Assembly: GCA_017933935.1 (NCBI GenBank)
Contig: JADWQK010000144.1
Location: 248,001 to 312,000 of the forward strand
Direction: 5' to 3'
Length of the DNA: 64,000 nt
From: Sesamia nonagrioides
Taxonomy: Eukaryota; Arthropoda; Insecta; Lepidoptera; Noctuidae
Numbering within the stretch: position 1 is the first letter of the stretch; every line of letters begins with the position of its first letter. This document shows positions 18,792 to 29,285 of the stretch, in pieces. The notes beneath the pieces are model-generated. The model worked only from the letters and a program-made list of their open reading frames with translations, made no database searches and was not told the DNA's origin. Position numbers and translations under genes: made by a program.

Positions 18792-19988
18792 TCTTCAACA
18801 ATTCATAGTCTAAGTAGAACAGACAACATTAAAAAACATTGTTTTCTGATTTTTTCTTAGTTAACTCATCAAAAACCTATTCTTGCTAAACAGCGACTGA
18901 GCTCATATTTATTTAATAATAGCTTCTTGAACAATTCATAGTCTAAGTAGATCAGACAACATTAAAAAACATTGTTTTCTGATTTTTTCTTAGTTAACTC
19001 ATCAAAAACCTATTCTTGCTAAACAGCGACTGAGCTCATATTTATTTAATAATAGCTTCTTCAACAATTCATAGTCTAAGTAGATCAGACAACATTAAAA
19101 AACATTGTTTTCTGACTTTTTCTTAGTTAACTCATCAAAAACCTATTCTTGCTAAACAGCGACTGAGCTCATATTTATTTAATAATAGCTTCTTCAACAA
19201 TTCATAGTCTAAGTAGATCAGACAACATTAAAAAACATTGTTTTCTGACTTTTTCTTAGTTAACTCATCAAAAACCTATTCTTGCTAAACAGCGACTGAG
19301 CTCATATTTATTTAATAATAGCTTCTTCAACAATTCATAGTCTAAGTAGAACAGACAACATTAAAAAACATTGTTTTCTGATTTTTTCTTAGTTAACTCA
19401 TCAAAAACCTATTCTTGCTAAACAGCGACTGAGCTCATATTTATTTAATAATAGCTTCTTGAACAATTCATAGTCTAAGTAGATCAGACAACATTAAAAA
19501 ACATTGTTTTCTGATTTTTTCTTAGTTAACTCATCAAAAACCTATTCTTGCTAAACAGCGACTGAGCTCATATTTATTTAATAATAGCTTCTTCAACAAT
19601 TCATAGTCTAAGTAGATCAGACAACATTAAAAAACATTGTTTTCTGACTTTTTCTTAGTTAACTCATCAAAAACCTATTCTTGCTAAACAGCGACTGAGC
19701 TCATATTTATTTAATAATAGCTTCTTCAACAATTCATAGTCTAAGTAGATCAGACAACATTAAAAAACATTGTTTTCTGACTTTTTCTTAGTTAACTCAT
19801 CAAAAACCTATTCTTGCTAAACAGCGACTGAGCTCATATTTATTTAATAATAGCTTCTTCAACAATTCATAGTCTAAGTAGATCAGACAACATTAAAAAA
19901 CATTGTTTTCTGACTTTTTCTTAGTTAACTCATCAAAAACCTATTCTTGCTAAATAGCGACTGAGCTCATATTTATTTAATAATAGCT
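18792..19988. repeat. Satellite: nine 133-bp monomers with a four-monomer higher-order pattern
   Basis: Monomer starts recur at 18798, 18931, 19064, 19197, 19330, 19463, 19596, 19729 and 19862, exactly 133 bp apart. Three diagnostic sites (CTTCAAC or CTTGAAC; TAGAACAG or TAGATCAG; CTGATTTTTT or CTGACTTTTT) give types A,B,C,C,A,B,C,C,C. The last monomer also has TAAATAGCG instead of TAAACAGCG. Otherwise the monomers look identical, so amplification was recent. No open frame crosses the array. Confidence 0.95.
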
Positions 19989-20209
19989 TTCCGCCCGCGG
20001 CTTCGCCCGCACGGAGTTCGGTTATACCGCGCTTTTTAGATTTCCCTCGGGTATATCAATTTTTTCTGGGATAAAAAGTACCCTATTATTTAATTCGGAC
20101 TTCTTCTTGTCTGCAAAATTTCGAAGCAATCGGTTCAGTAGTTACGTCGTGAAAGCGTAACAAACAAACAAACAAACGCACTTGCCTATTTATAATATTA
20201 GTAAGGATG
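19984..20209 (-). mobile_element. Helitron-like element (family H), copy 6, at the edge of the satellite
   Basis: Minus-strand copy of the CAAACAAAC subfamily. The 3' terminus reads ATAGCTTTCCG, a variant of CTAGCTTTCCG, and the shared AATAGCTT forms the junction with the final monomer. The core GAAGCAATCGGTTCAGTAG and the 5' end TATTTATAATATTAGTAAGG are clear. Confidence 0.7.
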
Positions 20210-20212
20210 TAT

Positions 20213-20365
20213 GCACCTTTTTGGATGGGAAGTCTTCAAATGACCTCTCCCATTCAGGGCGGAGCGGAAGGGATTGCCAAACTTTTACTGACTAAAATCC
20301 ACCGGTGTTCCTTACTTGCCTGTTTGCTAAGAGCCACCGTATCTCTTCGAACAATCCGCGGCATG
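20213..20365 (-). mobile_element. U LINE 3' end, minus strand
   Basis: On the minus strand: AGTCAGTAAAAGTTTGGC, CTTCCGCTCCGCCC, GAGAGGTCATTTGAAG and CCCATCCAAAAAGG. This is the A-terminated 3' end seen in all U copies and, at 56327, downstream of an R1-like reverse-transcriptase fragment. Confidence 0.6.
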
Positions 20366-20570
20366 TTTAGGTACCTTAGCAAGAAGCATAAAATAACTTA
20401 CTCTTTTGAAGAAAATTCCAGCTAGAAATAGCTCAAAGAAAGATTATTTTATTTCAAGGAAATATAGCCTACAATTAACCATATACAATGTTTAAGTTTT
20501 AATTATAGAAATATATAAATATAAATAAATTTAGGTTATAAAAATTAATTAATTTAAATTCACTAAATTT

Positions 20571-21003
20571 TGTCATTTCTATGATAAATCCTTTACTGTA
20601 CAAGCAGTTCGGCTTTGGAATGCCTTGCCCGTGTCCGTAAGACGTGCTCAAACACTGTTTACTTTCAAAACTATGATAAAAAAGCACTTCCTCTCTCTTT
20701 AAACATATTATTATATTTTATATGCTCTTGTATAATATTTATTAATTAGATGTATAAAATTATTTAAACTAGTATACACTTAACGTATATATTTATTGTA
20801 TAATCTATGTAAATAGTACACTGTAGACTACCTACATTATTTCTTTATCCTTCCCCGTAAAATTCCATCCAAAGGTTGTCTGTAAAAGATCGCTCTTAGC
20901 GATAAGACCGCCCATTGTGTCACCCTTTGTAAAATATTTTTATTTATGTTCTGTAATCTATATGGTGTACATAATAAAGAGTATTCTATTCTATTCTATT
21001 CTA
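20571..21003 (+). mobile_element. W LINE 3' end, copy 2 (best preserved)
   Basis: Contains the C-terminus of a LINE ORF (20577-20702), a long AT-rich 3' untranslated region with GATCGCTCTTAGCGATAAGA, and a terminal (TATTC)n tract at 20980-21003. Copies are at 3242, 27550 and 48132. 5'-truncated; no target duplication found. Confidence 0.75.
20577..20702 (+). CDS. LINE ORF C-terminus (41 codons, partial)
   Basis: The frame reads KSFTVQAVRLWNALPVSVRR, then a TFKTMIKKHFLSL end and a stop. The pattern aromatic-R-LWNxLP-x-VR...F...hK-hhL is the usual C-terminus of jockey/CR1-type non-LTR reverse transcriptases. It has no start and no catalytic part, and survives as a fragment. Confidence 0.65.
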   Translation, partial: FYDKSFTVQAVRLWNALPVSVRRAQTLFTFKTMIKKHFLSL

Positions 21004-21129
21004 GTAGGAAAAAAAGGCTTTTTATTTATATTTATTATACCTATGTACCTCTTATCTGATACAATAACGTTGATAGTAGCGTCGATTTTCCTATTCACAA
21101 TATGTTTAAATTCAGTATACCTATCTTTT

Positions 21130-21200
21130 TTTTCTATTTAATTAAGAAAAGGACAGAAGGTAAATATTAGTTCAGATCTATCAGATTAGTCTTTTTCTTT
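21130..21200. mobile_element. Z MITE arm fragment
   Basis: TTAAGAAAAGGACAGAAGGT and the following AGATCTATCAGATTAG resemble one arm of the Z element at 12848. Confidence 0.4.
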
Positions 21201-21249
21201 TTTTTCAAGGTGTGATTCAACCTCAACTCTTGATCAATGGCCTCAATGG

Positions 21250-21470
21250 ATCAACATCTAGTGGCAGTCGTTACGGGTTTTTGGAGACCTCAGAAGTCTA
21301 ACAATTGGTCTAACTGCAATGCTTCGATATCGCCTTTGGGTTGTGGAGGTCAGACGGCAGTCGCTTCACGGGAAATGTCGAAGTTTAGCCAAAATCAGCA
21401 GTTACCAGTGTAAAGCGGAACCCAGACTCCAAAGCTGAAAGCTGCGGATGCGCCTGGGGTTAACTGAGCA
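21250..21470 (+). mobile_element. T SINE body, 5'-truncated
   Basis: From ACATCTAGTGGCAGTCGTTA through ATATCGCCTTTGGGTTGTGG to AGCTGCGGATGCGCCTGGGG. The tRNA-like head and the ATG-repeat tail are missing or eroded. Confidence 0.65.
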
Positions 21471-21764
21471 ATGGATTAGCATTAAGCTTTACAAATGACT
21501 CCAATTGACAGTAACAGTGTGACGATGTTGACTATTCTGCCAATGTCGACAGTCGGGACTATTATTACTGTTTTCTAATTATTAATTTTTTTTTGGTTCT
21601 GGCGTTTACTTACGTCAGTCAATTTAAAAATCGCTTCCCGATTTTACAAAAAAAGTGTACGGATTTATCGTACACTATTTTTAGATTGATAGGTCAAAGA
21701 AAAGTGCGGTTCTGAACGTTGTTTGTGTAAATGTGCATTGAAATTCCAAAAAAGAAAAATATCC

Positions 21765-22235
21765 TCAGTGGTAGGCCAAAACATCGGCAGAAGTTACCAC
21801 CCACCAGACAAAGTCTTGCCGCCAAGCGCTTCGTCGTGTTCGGCATGATGTCTGGTGAAGCCGTACGGAGGACGGGTGTGAGCAGTTGTGTTGCGATGTG
21901 TGGCGGGTAGGATGCGCAAAATGTTGTTGTGTCGGGAGTTTGGTCGTGGAGGGTGGAAGTTATGAATATTCTGATTTTAATAAAATTGAATTTGATTCTT
22001 ATATAATTCCAATTAATGAAATATCTTCTAATAATTTCCGTCTTTTAGATGTAGATCAATCTCCCTCTGGGTTAAACATCACCTCGCTCAACTGCCGTCT
22101 TCCTTCCTATTCACTCAGTTTTTTGAGTGAATGGGCTTATTAAACTAGTGCGCTTTACCATCAACAATTGCATCACTGCTTACCATCAGACGGGATTGCG
22201 ATCAAGTATTAGTTTATAATTATTAAAAAAAAAAA
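21765..22235 (+). mobile_element. X1V retroposon, copy 3, with internal replacement
   Basis: X1 starts at GTGGTAGGCC and reaches GGTCGTGGAGG near 21950. About 100 bp of AT-rich unrelated DNA (about 21952-22055) follows, and X1 resumes at GATCAATCTCCCTCTGGG with 24 bp missing. The V tail ends in A-rich sequence near 22232. Confidence 0.65.
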
Positions 22236-22355
22236 TAGCTGATTTATCGGCTTAGAATGTTCCCACAGTTCATCAAACAAATTCTGTAGACGTGGTGATG
22301 AAATCTGGTTATTTTGATGGGTATTTTAGTCTGCATACACTAATGTTGTTACAGC

Positions 22356-22973
22356 CTAGTGTCGCGGTGGCCTAGTGGTTAAAACACCAGCCTCTCAAGT
22401 ATGAGTGGACGGGTTCGATTCCAGGTCAAGCAAATTCCAATGCTACTTTTCTTAGCTTTTTTTTTTTGTAGTGTGGCACTAGTTATGACTTTGTGCCAAT
22501 TTCAAGTAAAAGAAAAATCTTCAAAAGTAATTTTTTCTTTCTTTTTTGGCTTCGCACGGTTTGTGCATTTAGCTAATGTCACGTAATGAATTATTCGTGT
22601 CGAAAAAGAGGGCTACGCGAACCGTCTACAAGGGAGGTATGAGGCAAAGTAATAATGAGGCGACCATGCTGCTATATCTCAATGTTCTTTATGAATTATT
22701 TATTGTATACATTTTTACTACATAAATCACGCACTTTTAGTTAGTAAACAACACTATAAAAAATTTAAAAGTCCAATGAAAAATAAGCGTGACACTCAGC
22801 TTAACTTTCCCGCCATAACTCCTGACTTCCTCCTGATTAAAAGGTGAAAGAAAACATCCTGAGCAAACATGTACTTTAACCTGCAAGCAATGAGCAAGTG
22901 TGGTGATTACGCTCAATCCTTCTCTGTATGAGAAAAAAAAAGGTTGATGATGATGATGATGATGAATGTTCCC
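22356..22973 (+). mobile_element. S SINE, copy 3, interrupted by a G repeat
   Basis: 5' part 22356-22455 with GTGGCCTAGTGGTTAAAACA and B box GGGTTCGATTCC. 3' part 22828-22973 from CTGATTAAAAGGTG to a long (GAT)n tail. About 50 bp of SINE around the junction are missing, so the G insertion came with, or was followed by, a deletion. Confidence 0.75.
22456..22827 (-). mobile_element. G repeat, copy 2, minus strand, inside a SINE
   Basis: Reverse complement of 15590-16010: CTACGCGAACCGTCTACAAG, AATGTTCTTTATGAATTATT, AAGTCCAATGAAAAATAAGC and TTAACTTTCCCGCC. Its position inside the S SINE gives one boundary on each side. Confidence 0.6.
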
Positions 22974-23335
22974 ACCGTTGGGACACTGGTTTCCTTACTG
23001 TGGTTTTATTAATAATTCAAAATTATGTAGTCAATTTGAAATAGCTTCAAAGAGCACATCCCTATTAATATTCTGCGGGTATATAATTATTAAAGGGTAA
23101 ATATAGGCGGTGTTATGGGTATGAATTATTACTGACTTTCCAATTAACCCTAGTTACAAGAGACAAATGTTATCTATGAGAATTTAATGAAGTATCTTTC
23201 CAATTACGAGTCCTTTAAAGTTTTAATGATGATCATTTAATTTCCTTGTTAATCCTTTTACAGAACGTGTAACGGGAAGGGAAGGTGTATACGAGTAAGT
23301 ACCTATGAAGATAGATACAGTTTACAAGATAGCTA
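22974..23335. other. Unassigned sequence
   Basis: No gene or repeat partner seen. Confidence 0.4.
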
Positions 23336-23735
23336 TAATAGGGTATGAAAATCCAAAAAGTAATTAGTCCGTCTTATAGATAACTAGCTTTCCGCCCGCG
23401 GCTTCGCCCGCGTGGCAATCGGTTATATCGCGATTTTTAAATTTCCCTCGGGAATATCAAATTTTCTAATAAAAGGTGTATGATATGTCCTTTCTCAGGG
23501 TCTAAAGATTGTCTGGGCCAAATTTCATCAAAATCGGTTGAGAGGTTTAAGCGAGAAAGGGTAACAAACAGACAGGCAGACAGAGTTACTTTCGCATTTA
23601 TAATATTAGTATAGCTAAAAAAAACAAAATAAGATCCGTATTTTTTATTTTGTAGAAATTACTAAAACCTACTGAGGTATAGCGTATTAAAGTTACGGAG
23701 TGGGGGCTAATTACCGCCGTGGTATATGTGGTGGT
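23336..23735 (+). mobile_element. P hairpin repeat, copy 2, split by a Helitron-like unit
   Basis: Starts GGGTATGAAAATCC like 6827, continues TTAGTCCGTCTTATAGATAA, is interrupted at 23384-23613, then resumes CCGTATTTTTTATTTTGTAG. The hairpin is truncated after GCCGTGGTATATG. The uninterrupted copy at 6829 shows the empty insertion site. Confidence 0.7.
23384..23613 (-). mobile_element. Helitron-like element (family H), copy 7, nested in P
   Basis: CTAG at 23384-23387, hairpin, core CCAAATTTCATCAAAATCGG, short CAGACAGGCAGACAG tract and 5' end TTTATAATATTAGTATAG. No target duplication is seen against the empty P copy, as expected for Helitrons. Confidence 0.75.
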
Positions 23736-24359
23736 TTTATAATATATTTGGTGGTGGGTGGTTTTTATAATATTATGGTGAATGAATAATGAAATTAATA
23801 TTCATTCACCATAATTTTCCCTTAGTATGAGTACAAGTACAATTTTTTTTTCATTTGTTTAATATGAGTACTAATTCATTCATTTTCTTTGTATTAGGTA
23901 CATTAATTTACCATTCTGTGATTAAAAATATAAAACTTAAACTAATTATATTAAAGTGAGACTAACTAAATAAAGCAAACAATTACTCAAAAATATGTTT
24001 CTTTTATCCAGTTTTATGGATTATTAGGACGGCCGGATAGGCCGGATACCGGATAGTTACCGGATATCCGTTGCATCTCTAGTTATGATAACCGTAGGAT
24101 ATTACAATTGCCCCACGATAATAGACAATAAACTTTCAAATTTCCGTCCTAATTATGGCAACACTGACAAATTCACCTCGTTTCCCCAATTACACGACCG
24201 TAACTGGAAGTTGTAAACCGTACTCGTTAGGATGTGTACACACATCTTTATCTAATGATACGGAGTCGAGCGGTGACGCTTATTACAGTCATCAAAATTA
24301 ATTGCTGAGCAAATTGCTAGGCTACAATTTCCAGTACAAGACTACAAAATGTCGCAGTT
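23736..24359. other. Unassigned sequence with one palindrome
   Basis: 23772-23787 (ATTATGGTGAATGAAT) is perfectly inverted at 23800-23815 across a 12-nt loop. A short GGCCGGATA repeat runs around 24030-24060. No gene recognised. Confidence 0.5.
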
Positions 24360-24659
24360 ATTTCATACAAGTCAAGTCATGATGGCCTAGTGGTTAAAAC
24401 ACCAACCTCTCAAGAATGAGTGTGGGTTCGATTCCAGGTCAGACAAGTGTAACTTTTCTAAGTTGTATGTGCTTTCTAAGTATATCTTGTACACCAATGA
24501 CTGATTAAAAGGTGAAGGAAAACATCTTGAGGAAACCTGGGCTTTAAGTCTGAAATCGCCAACCAGCATTGAGCAAGCGTGGTGATTACGCTCAATCCTT
24601 CTGTTTGAGAGGAGACCTGTGCCCAGCAGTGGGACGATAAAAAGGCTGATGATTTCATA
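24360..24659 (+). mobile_element. S SINE, copy 4, with 8-bp target duplication
   Basis: ATTTCATA at 24360-24367 and 24652-24659. The body has GATGGCCTAGTGGTTAAAAC, B box GTGGGTTCGATTCC, TTTAAGTCTGAAATCGCC and tail CCCAGCAGTGGGACG, with a short GATGATT end. Nearly full length. Confidence 0.85.
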
Positions 24660-24807
24660 ATATAATATCTGTCAAAGAATAACAGTTGGAACTTGAATAA
24701 ACAGGCACTTTAAACTAGTCAACTTAACAAAACTTCTATGCCTAAGTGTCGTTTCGTTTTGTATTTTTTTTATTTCTATAGTTAGTTATTTAATTTAATA
24801 CCTAATA

Positions 24808-26725
24808 TATAAAGGGCTCCAAAACCCCGAGAGCTTTCAGATCGAACTACAAAACCGCTTCGAATGCCTCGGTGAATGCGTAGATGTGGACGACTACAAC
24901 AACAGGTTTGTGGAAACTCTCCAAACGGAAGGGTCTAAGTTCTACAAAACCCTCCGTTCAAAAAGACAGAAGAAGATCTCCGGTCCCACCCGCCGGCTAA
25001 TGGAAGAAAGACGGGAGGTGATCTTAAAATCCCCTGATGGCGCTTCGCGCATCAGATGCCTTAACAGACAGATCTCTAAGTCTCTGACTCGCGATATACG
25101 CCAATTTAATACAAATTGTACTAAAGAGGCTATCGAGCGGAACAAAGGCTCCAAAGTGTTCGCACGAGAATTGTCTGTTGGACAGAGTCTACTTGCGAAG
25201 CTGAAGACTGGGGATGGTAGGATCGTCACTTCCAAGCCCGAGCTTTTGGGTGAGATGGAGAAATTCTACGGAGAGTTATACACATCAACACACGCACCTG
25301 TTGTAAGCCTGGCTAATGATCCTAGAGCCAGACTAACCCGACACTACACCGACGATATCCCGGACGTCAGCCTGTACGAGATTGGTATGGCCCTGAAACA
25401 GCTCAAGAACGATAAGGCGGCTGGAGATGATGGAATTACGGCTGAGCTTCTGAAAGCGGGTGGCAAACCGGTTCTTAAAGCGCTTCAGAAGCTATTTAAT
25501 TCCGTCATTCTTAAAGGCGAAACGCCTAAGGCGTGGCACAGGAGCGTGGTGGTTTTGTTTTTCAAAAAAGGTGACAATACCCTCCTGAAAAACTACAGAC
25601 CGATATCCCTCCTGAGCCATGTCTACAAGCTGTTTTCTAGGGTCATCACGAATCGTCTCGCTCGCAGGTTCGACGACTTCCAGCCTCCCGAACAAGCAGG
25701 CTTCCGAAAAGGCTTTAGCACCATAGACCACATTCATACGCTGCGGCAAGTTATACAGAAGTCCGAGGAGTATAACAAACCACTATGCTTGGCGTTTGTG
25801 GACTATGAGAAGGCCTTCGATTCGATTGAGACTTGGGCGGTGCTACAGTCTCTCCAGCGGTGCCAAATTGACCATCGATACATTGAGGTGATAAAGTGTT
25901 TGTACAAAAACGCCACCATGTCAGTCCGTCTCCAGGATCAGGACTCGAAACCGATCCAACTGCAGCGTGGAGTGAGACAAGGAGATGTCATATCTCCTAA
26001 ATTGTTCACTGCTGCGTTGGAAGATGTCTTCAAGCTCCTGGACTGGAAAGGACTTGGCATCAACATCAACGGCGAGTACATCACTAATCTCCGTTTCGCA
26101 GATGATATCGTGGTCATGGCTGAGACCCTGGAAGACTTGGGCAAAATGCTCAATGACCTCAGCAGAGCTTCCCAACAAGTGGGTCTAAAATGAACATGGA
26201 TAAGACGAAGATCATGTCGAACTCTCATGTCGCACCCACTCCAATTGTAGTTGGTTGCTCTGCACTCGAAGTTGTTGACGAGTATATATACCTGGGACAG
26301 AAAGTCCAACTAGGTAGGTCCAACTTCGAGAAAGAGGTGTCTCGGCGAATCCAGCTCGGTTGGGCAGCGTTCGGGAAGCTACGCTACATCTTCTCGTCGT
26401 CCAAGATACCACAGTGTCTCAAGACTAAAGTCTTTGACCAGTATGTGTTGCCAGTGATGACTTACGGAACTGAAACGTGGTCGCTCACAATGGGCCTCAT
26501 ACGAAGGCTCAGAGTCACACAAAGGGCAATGGAAAGAGCTATGCTAGGAGTTTCTCTGCGTGATCGAATCAGAAACAAGGTCCCCAACAAGGTGGACCGA
26601 TGACCTGGTGAAGGTCGCGGGAAGCCGATGGATGCGGGCAGCACAAGAGCGGTCATCGTGGAAAGCCTTGGGGAGGCCTTTGTCCAGCAGTGGACATCTA
26701 TAGGCTGAGGAAGAAGTATAAAGGG
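24808..26725 (+). mobile_element. RTE-B LINE, 5'-truncated, 9-bp target duplication
   Basis: TATAAAGGG at 24808-24816 and 26717-26725 bounds a 1.9-kb body that ends GTCCAGCAGTGGACATC, TATAGGCTGAGG and AAG. The right duplication is also the outer edge of the N element at 26719, so the LINE landed in that element's terminus. This is the longest LINE copy in the window; several shorter family members lie elsewhere. Confidence 0.9.
24817..26716 (+). pseudogene. RTE-B reverse transcriptase, truncated and frameshifted
   Basis: A first frame is open from the truncation point to 26192 (435 residues counted from 24886). It begins in the linker before the RT domain. RT landmarks are NYRPISLLS (236-244), EQAGFRKGFST (269-279), AFVDYEKAFDS with the motif A aspartate (303-313), RGVRQGDVISPKLF (361-374) and FADDIVV with the catalytic pair (404-410). 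At about 26190 the frame is lost where CTAAAATGAAC lacks one A. The next frame continues to about 26576 through YIYLGQKVQL and MERAMLGVSLRDRIRN. An internal deletion there then joins the remainder out of frame. The endonuclease is absent. Inactive. Confidence 0.85.
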
Positions 26726-27181
26726 TGTATCTGACATCGACGCACAAACGAGTACCATGGATCGAGTACATGATTCTGAACCCCCCAGTGGTGGAATATT
26801 TCGTCGACTTTTTCATGATTAAAAAAAATATATATGTAGTTTTTTTCACTTTAGACCGTTCATAATTGCTATACTTTTATAACTATAAAAAATAATTAAT
26901 TCGTTAATTACACAAAAAAACGCACTGAAAACAAAACTGGAAAAACTATCTTATCAGCTGATTTAATAGAGTTCACATCAGGGATCATCGTCATACCTAC
27001 TGACAAACCCGCACGGCGGCACGCTTGCAACGTTCAAAGGTCGAGCCGACACTTTTTTTAAACACTGTGGAATTCCGTAACCGTTCATTAACGACATAAA
27101 TGACTATCATAATTTTATTAGTGGCATGCGGTCTAGCCTTTTCGCGAAGCTTGCGTTACGATGTCAGACACACCCTGTATA
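26719..27181. mobile_element. N TIR element, copy 2
   Basis: Inverted ends AAAGGGTGTATCTGACATCG (left) and CGATGTCAGACACACCCTGT (right), flanked by TATA-like sequence. Reverse complement of 12335-12799, about 463 bp, non-coding. The RTE-B insertion sits in its left terminus. Confidence 0.75.
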
Positions 27182-27262
27182 CTTAGTTGTACCTACTAAC
27201 TAATTTCTCAGGCTTTACTTGACCGTGGGGCGTGAACTGACTTTTAGAAAAGAATATTAAGT

Positions 27263-27505
27263 AGTTCTTTTTTTTTAATAATTATAAACTAGTGCTTGAC
27301 TGCAATCCCGCCTGATGGTAAGCAGTGATGCAATCGTTGATGGTAAAGCGCACTAGTTTATTAAAGAAATAGGAAGGATGACGGCAGTTGAGCGAGGTGA
27401 TGCAATGTTAAACCCAAGACCAACACGACCAAACGAAGCTGCGCTAGAGGGAGATTGATATGGAGGCTCTCTACGACCAAACTCCCGACACAACAACATT
27501 AACTA
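27263..27505 (-). mobile_element. X1V retroposon, minus strand, 5'-truncated
   Basis: Poly-T at 27268-27277 is the tail. V follows (CCTGATGGTAAGCAGTGATG), then X1 (AGGAAGGATGACGGCAGTTG) up to CCAAACTCCCGACACAAC. Confidence 0.65.
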
Positions 27506-27549
27506 ACTCTTAACTATAAACATAAATATTTATATAACCTAGATAGAAT

Positions 27550-27757
27550 TTGTGTACATATTTATTGTATAATCTATGTAAATAGTACACTGTAGACTAC
27601 CTACATTGTTTCTCTCTCCTGCCCCTTAGTATTCCATACAAAGGTTGTGCGTAAAACATAGCTCGATAAGACCGCGCGTTATATCTCCTTTTGTATAATC
27701 TTCATATTAACGTTCTATAATTTATAATTATGGTCTACATAATAATGAGTATTTTAT
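27550..27757 (+). mobile_element. W LINE 3' untranslated region, copy 3
   Basis: GTACACTGTAGACTACCTAC, ATTCCATACAAAGGTTGT and a worn AGCTCGATAAGACCGC, ending TATTTTATTCTATTC. No coding part. Confidence 0.6.
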
Positions 27758-27823
27758 TCTATTCTTGCCATTCAAACATTCTGGTAGAAGAATATTTTAT
27801 TCAAGTACTGATGTTCTATTTAT

Positions 27824-28169
27824 ATGCTCGGAGTTTCTCTGCGTGATCGAATCAGATATGGGGACAGGGGAGATCCGCAGAAGAACCAAAGTCACCGACA
27901 TAGCTCTTCGAGTCGCTAAAACTAAGTGGCAGTGGGCAGGGCACATTGCTCGTAGAACCGATTGACTATGGGGCAGTAAGGTTCTGGAGTGGCGGCCACG
28001 TACCGGAAGACGCAGCGTAGGGAGGCCCCCAACAAGGTGGACCGATGACCTGGTGAAGGTTGCGGGAAGCTGATGGATGCGGGCAGCACAAGACCGGTCA
28101 TTATGGAAAGCCTTGGGGGAGGCCTTTGTCCAGCAGTGGACCTTTATAGGCTGAAGAAGAAGATGCTCG
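27824..28169 (+). mobile_element. RTE-B LINE 3' end, 7-bp target duplication
   Basis: ATGCTCG at 27824-27830 and 28163-28169. The body encodes EIRRRTKVTDIALRVAKTKW, QWAGHIARRTD and, after a stop codon, VLEWRPRTGRRSVGRPPTRW. It then ends AGCCTTGGGGGAGGCCTTTG and GGCTGAAGAAGAAG. It retains the segment deleted from the copy at 26577. An early frame shift makes it non-functional. Confidence 0.8.
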
Positions 28170-28910
28170 CTTTCTAAAGAATCATCATGATCTGCCTAGT
28201 CTTTTCCAATTATTGTAATCGCTCAAAAACCAAACACTGAAGAACAGACATCCAAAAAAATACTGTAAAGTAAAAAATCTAAGCTCCATGACAAAAATCG
28301 GTAGTAGGAAACAAGGTTCCAACTTGTATAACAAAAATATTTTTCATATGGTTTTTGTACTATTTTTTTTTTGATATTTCACTATTGTAGTACGTACGTA
28401 CCCTAGGCAAATTCGTATACCTTCTCTTGCTGATTAAAAAACAGTAACATGATGTAAAAACTTCAATAATCTACACTAAGCGCACTGAAAACCATAATTG
28501 ATGTTCTAAAATCACTCAAATTTCACCCTACAAGTCGAAGATTCTTTCAAATTGGTTTACTAATCACGAAGTTCTGAAAAAAGAAAATACCACCGAATTG
28601 AGAACTTCTTCCTTTGTTTGAAAACGGGCTGACAAAGTAAATTAATATTCCAAAACCCACCTTCTAAGTTTAGTTATTCATCTAGTGCCCATTTACATTT
28701 GAAAACGTTTGATCTGATAAATGTTTACACAACCTTACATGGCCATTACTGAAAGCCAAATATTTGCGGAACCTCAATAAACCTTGACATGATGTAAACA
28801 AGACATGTGACGTCACCGAGAAATTTTCGCCTTCATTTACATAAACGGATTCAAAGCCATATGGCGAAAAACAACCTCATTATATCTTTGTGACACGTAC
28901 AATCACGAGC
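28170..28910. other. Unassigned sequence
   Basis: About 740 bp of AT-rich DNA with no gene, RNA or repeat partner recognised; a candidate for single-copy DNA. Confidence 0.5.
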
Positions 28911-29040
28911 ATAAGTATACCATTTTTCGGATGGGAAATCATCAAATGACCACTCCCACTCTGGGCGGAGCGGCATGCTGTCAGAATTTTACTGACTAAA
29001 AACCAGTCATGTTCCTTCCTTTGTGTCTGTGCGCGTTAAA
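28911..29040 (-). mobile_element. U LINE 3' end, minus strand
   Basis: TCGGATGGGAAATCATCAAA, CTGGGCGGAGCGG and TTTTACTGACTAAAAACC match the other U copies; 5'-truncated. Confidence 0.6.
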
Positions 29041-29109
29041 GTTTCACAAGATTTAAAAGCGATTTTCACAAAACTGTATATAGTATTGACAGATAGCTAT
29101 CTGTACTTA

Positions 29110-29285
29110 ATACATAAAGCTTGTTTGTTTGAACGCGCTAATCTCAGGAACTACTCGCCCGATTTGAAAAAATATTTTTACGTTGAATAGCCTATTAATC
29201 CGGGAAGGCTGTATAACATCACACTGCGATCAATAGCAGCGGAGCATATAAAAAAAACGCGGACAAAGTTGCGCGCGGCCGCTAG
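29110..29285 (+). mobile_element. Helitron-like element, subfamily H', copy 2
   Basis: Starts AAAGCTTGTTTGTTTGAACG, core GGAACTACTCGCCCGATTTG and TATAACATCACACTGCGATC, ends GCGCGCGGCCGCTAG with CTAG at 29282-29285. Confidence 0.7.

Noticed and set aside
18792..19988. Regular repeats resembling a CRISPR array
   Set aside because: The 133-bp units are directly adjacent with no unique spacers, there are no cas-like genes, and the surroundings are animal transposons.
20917..21141. Hydrophobic 74-codon stretch as a membrane protein
   Set aside because: It lies in the AT-rich 3' region and TATTC tract of the W LINE.
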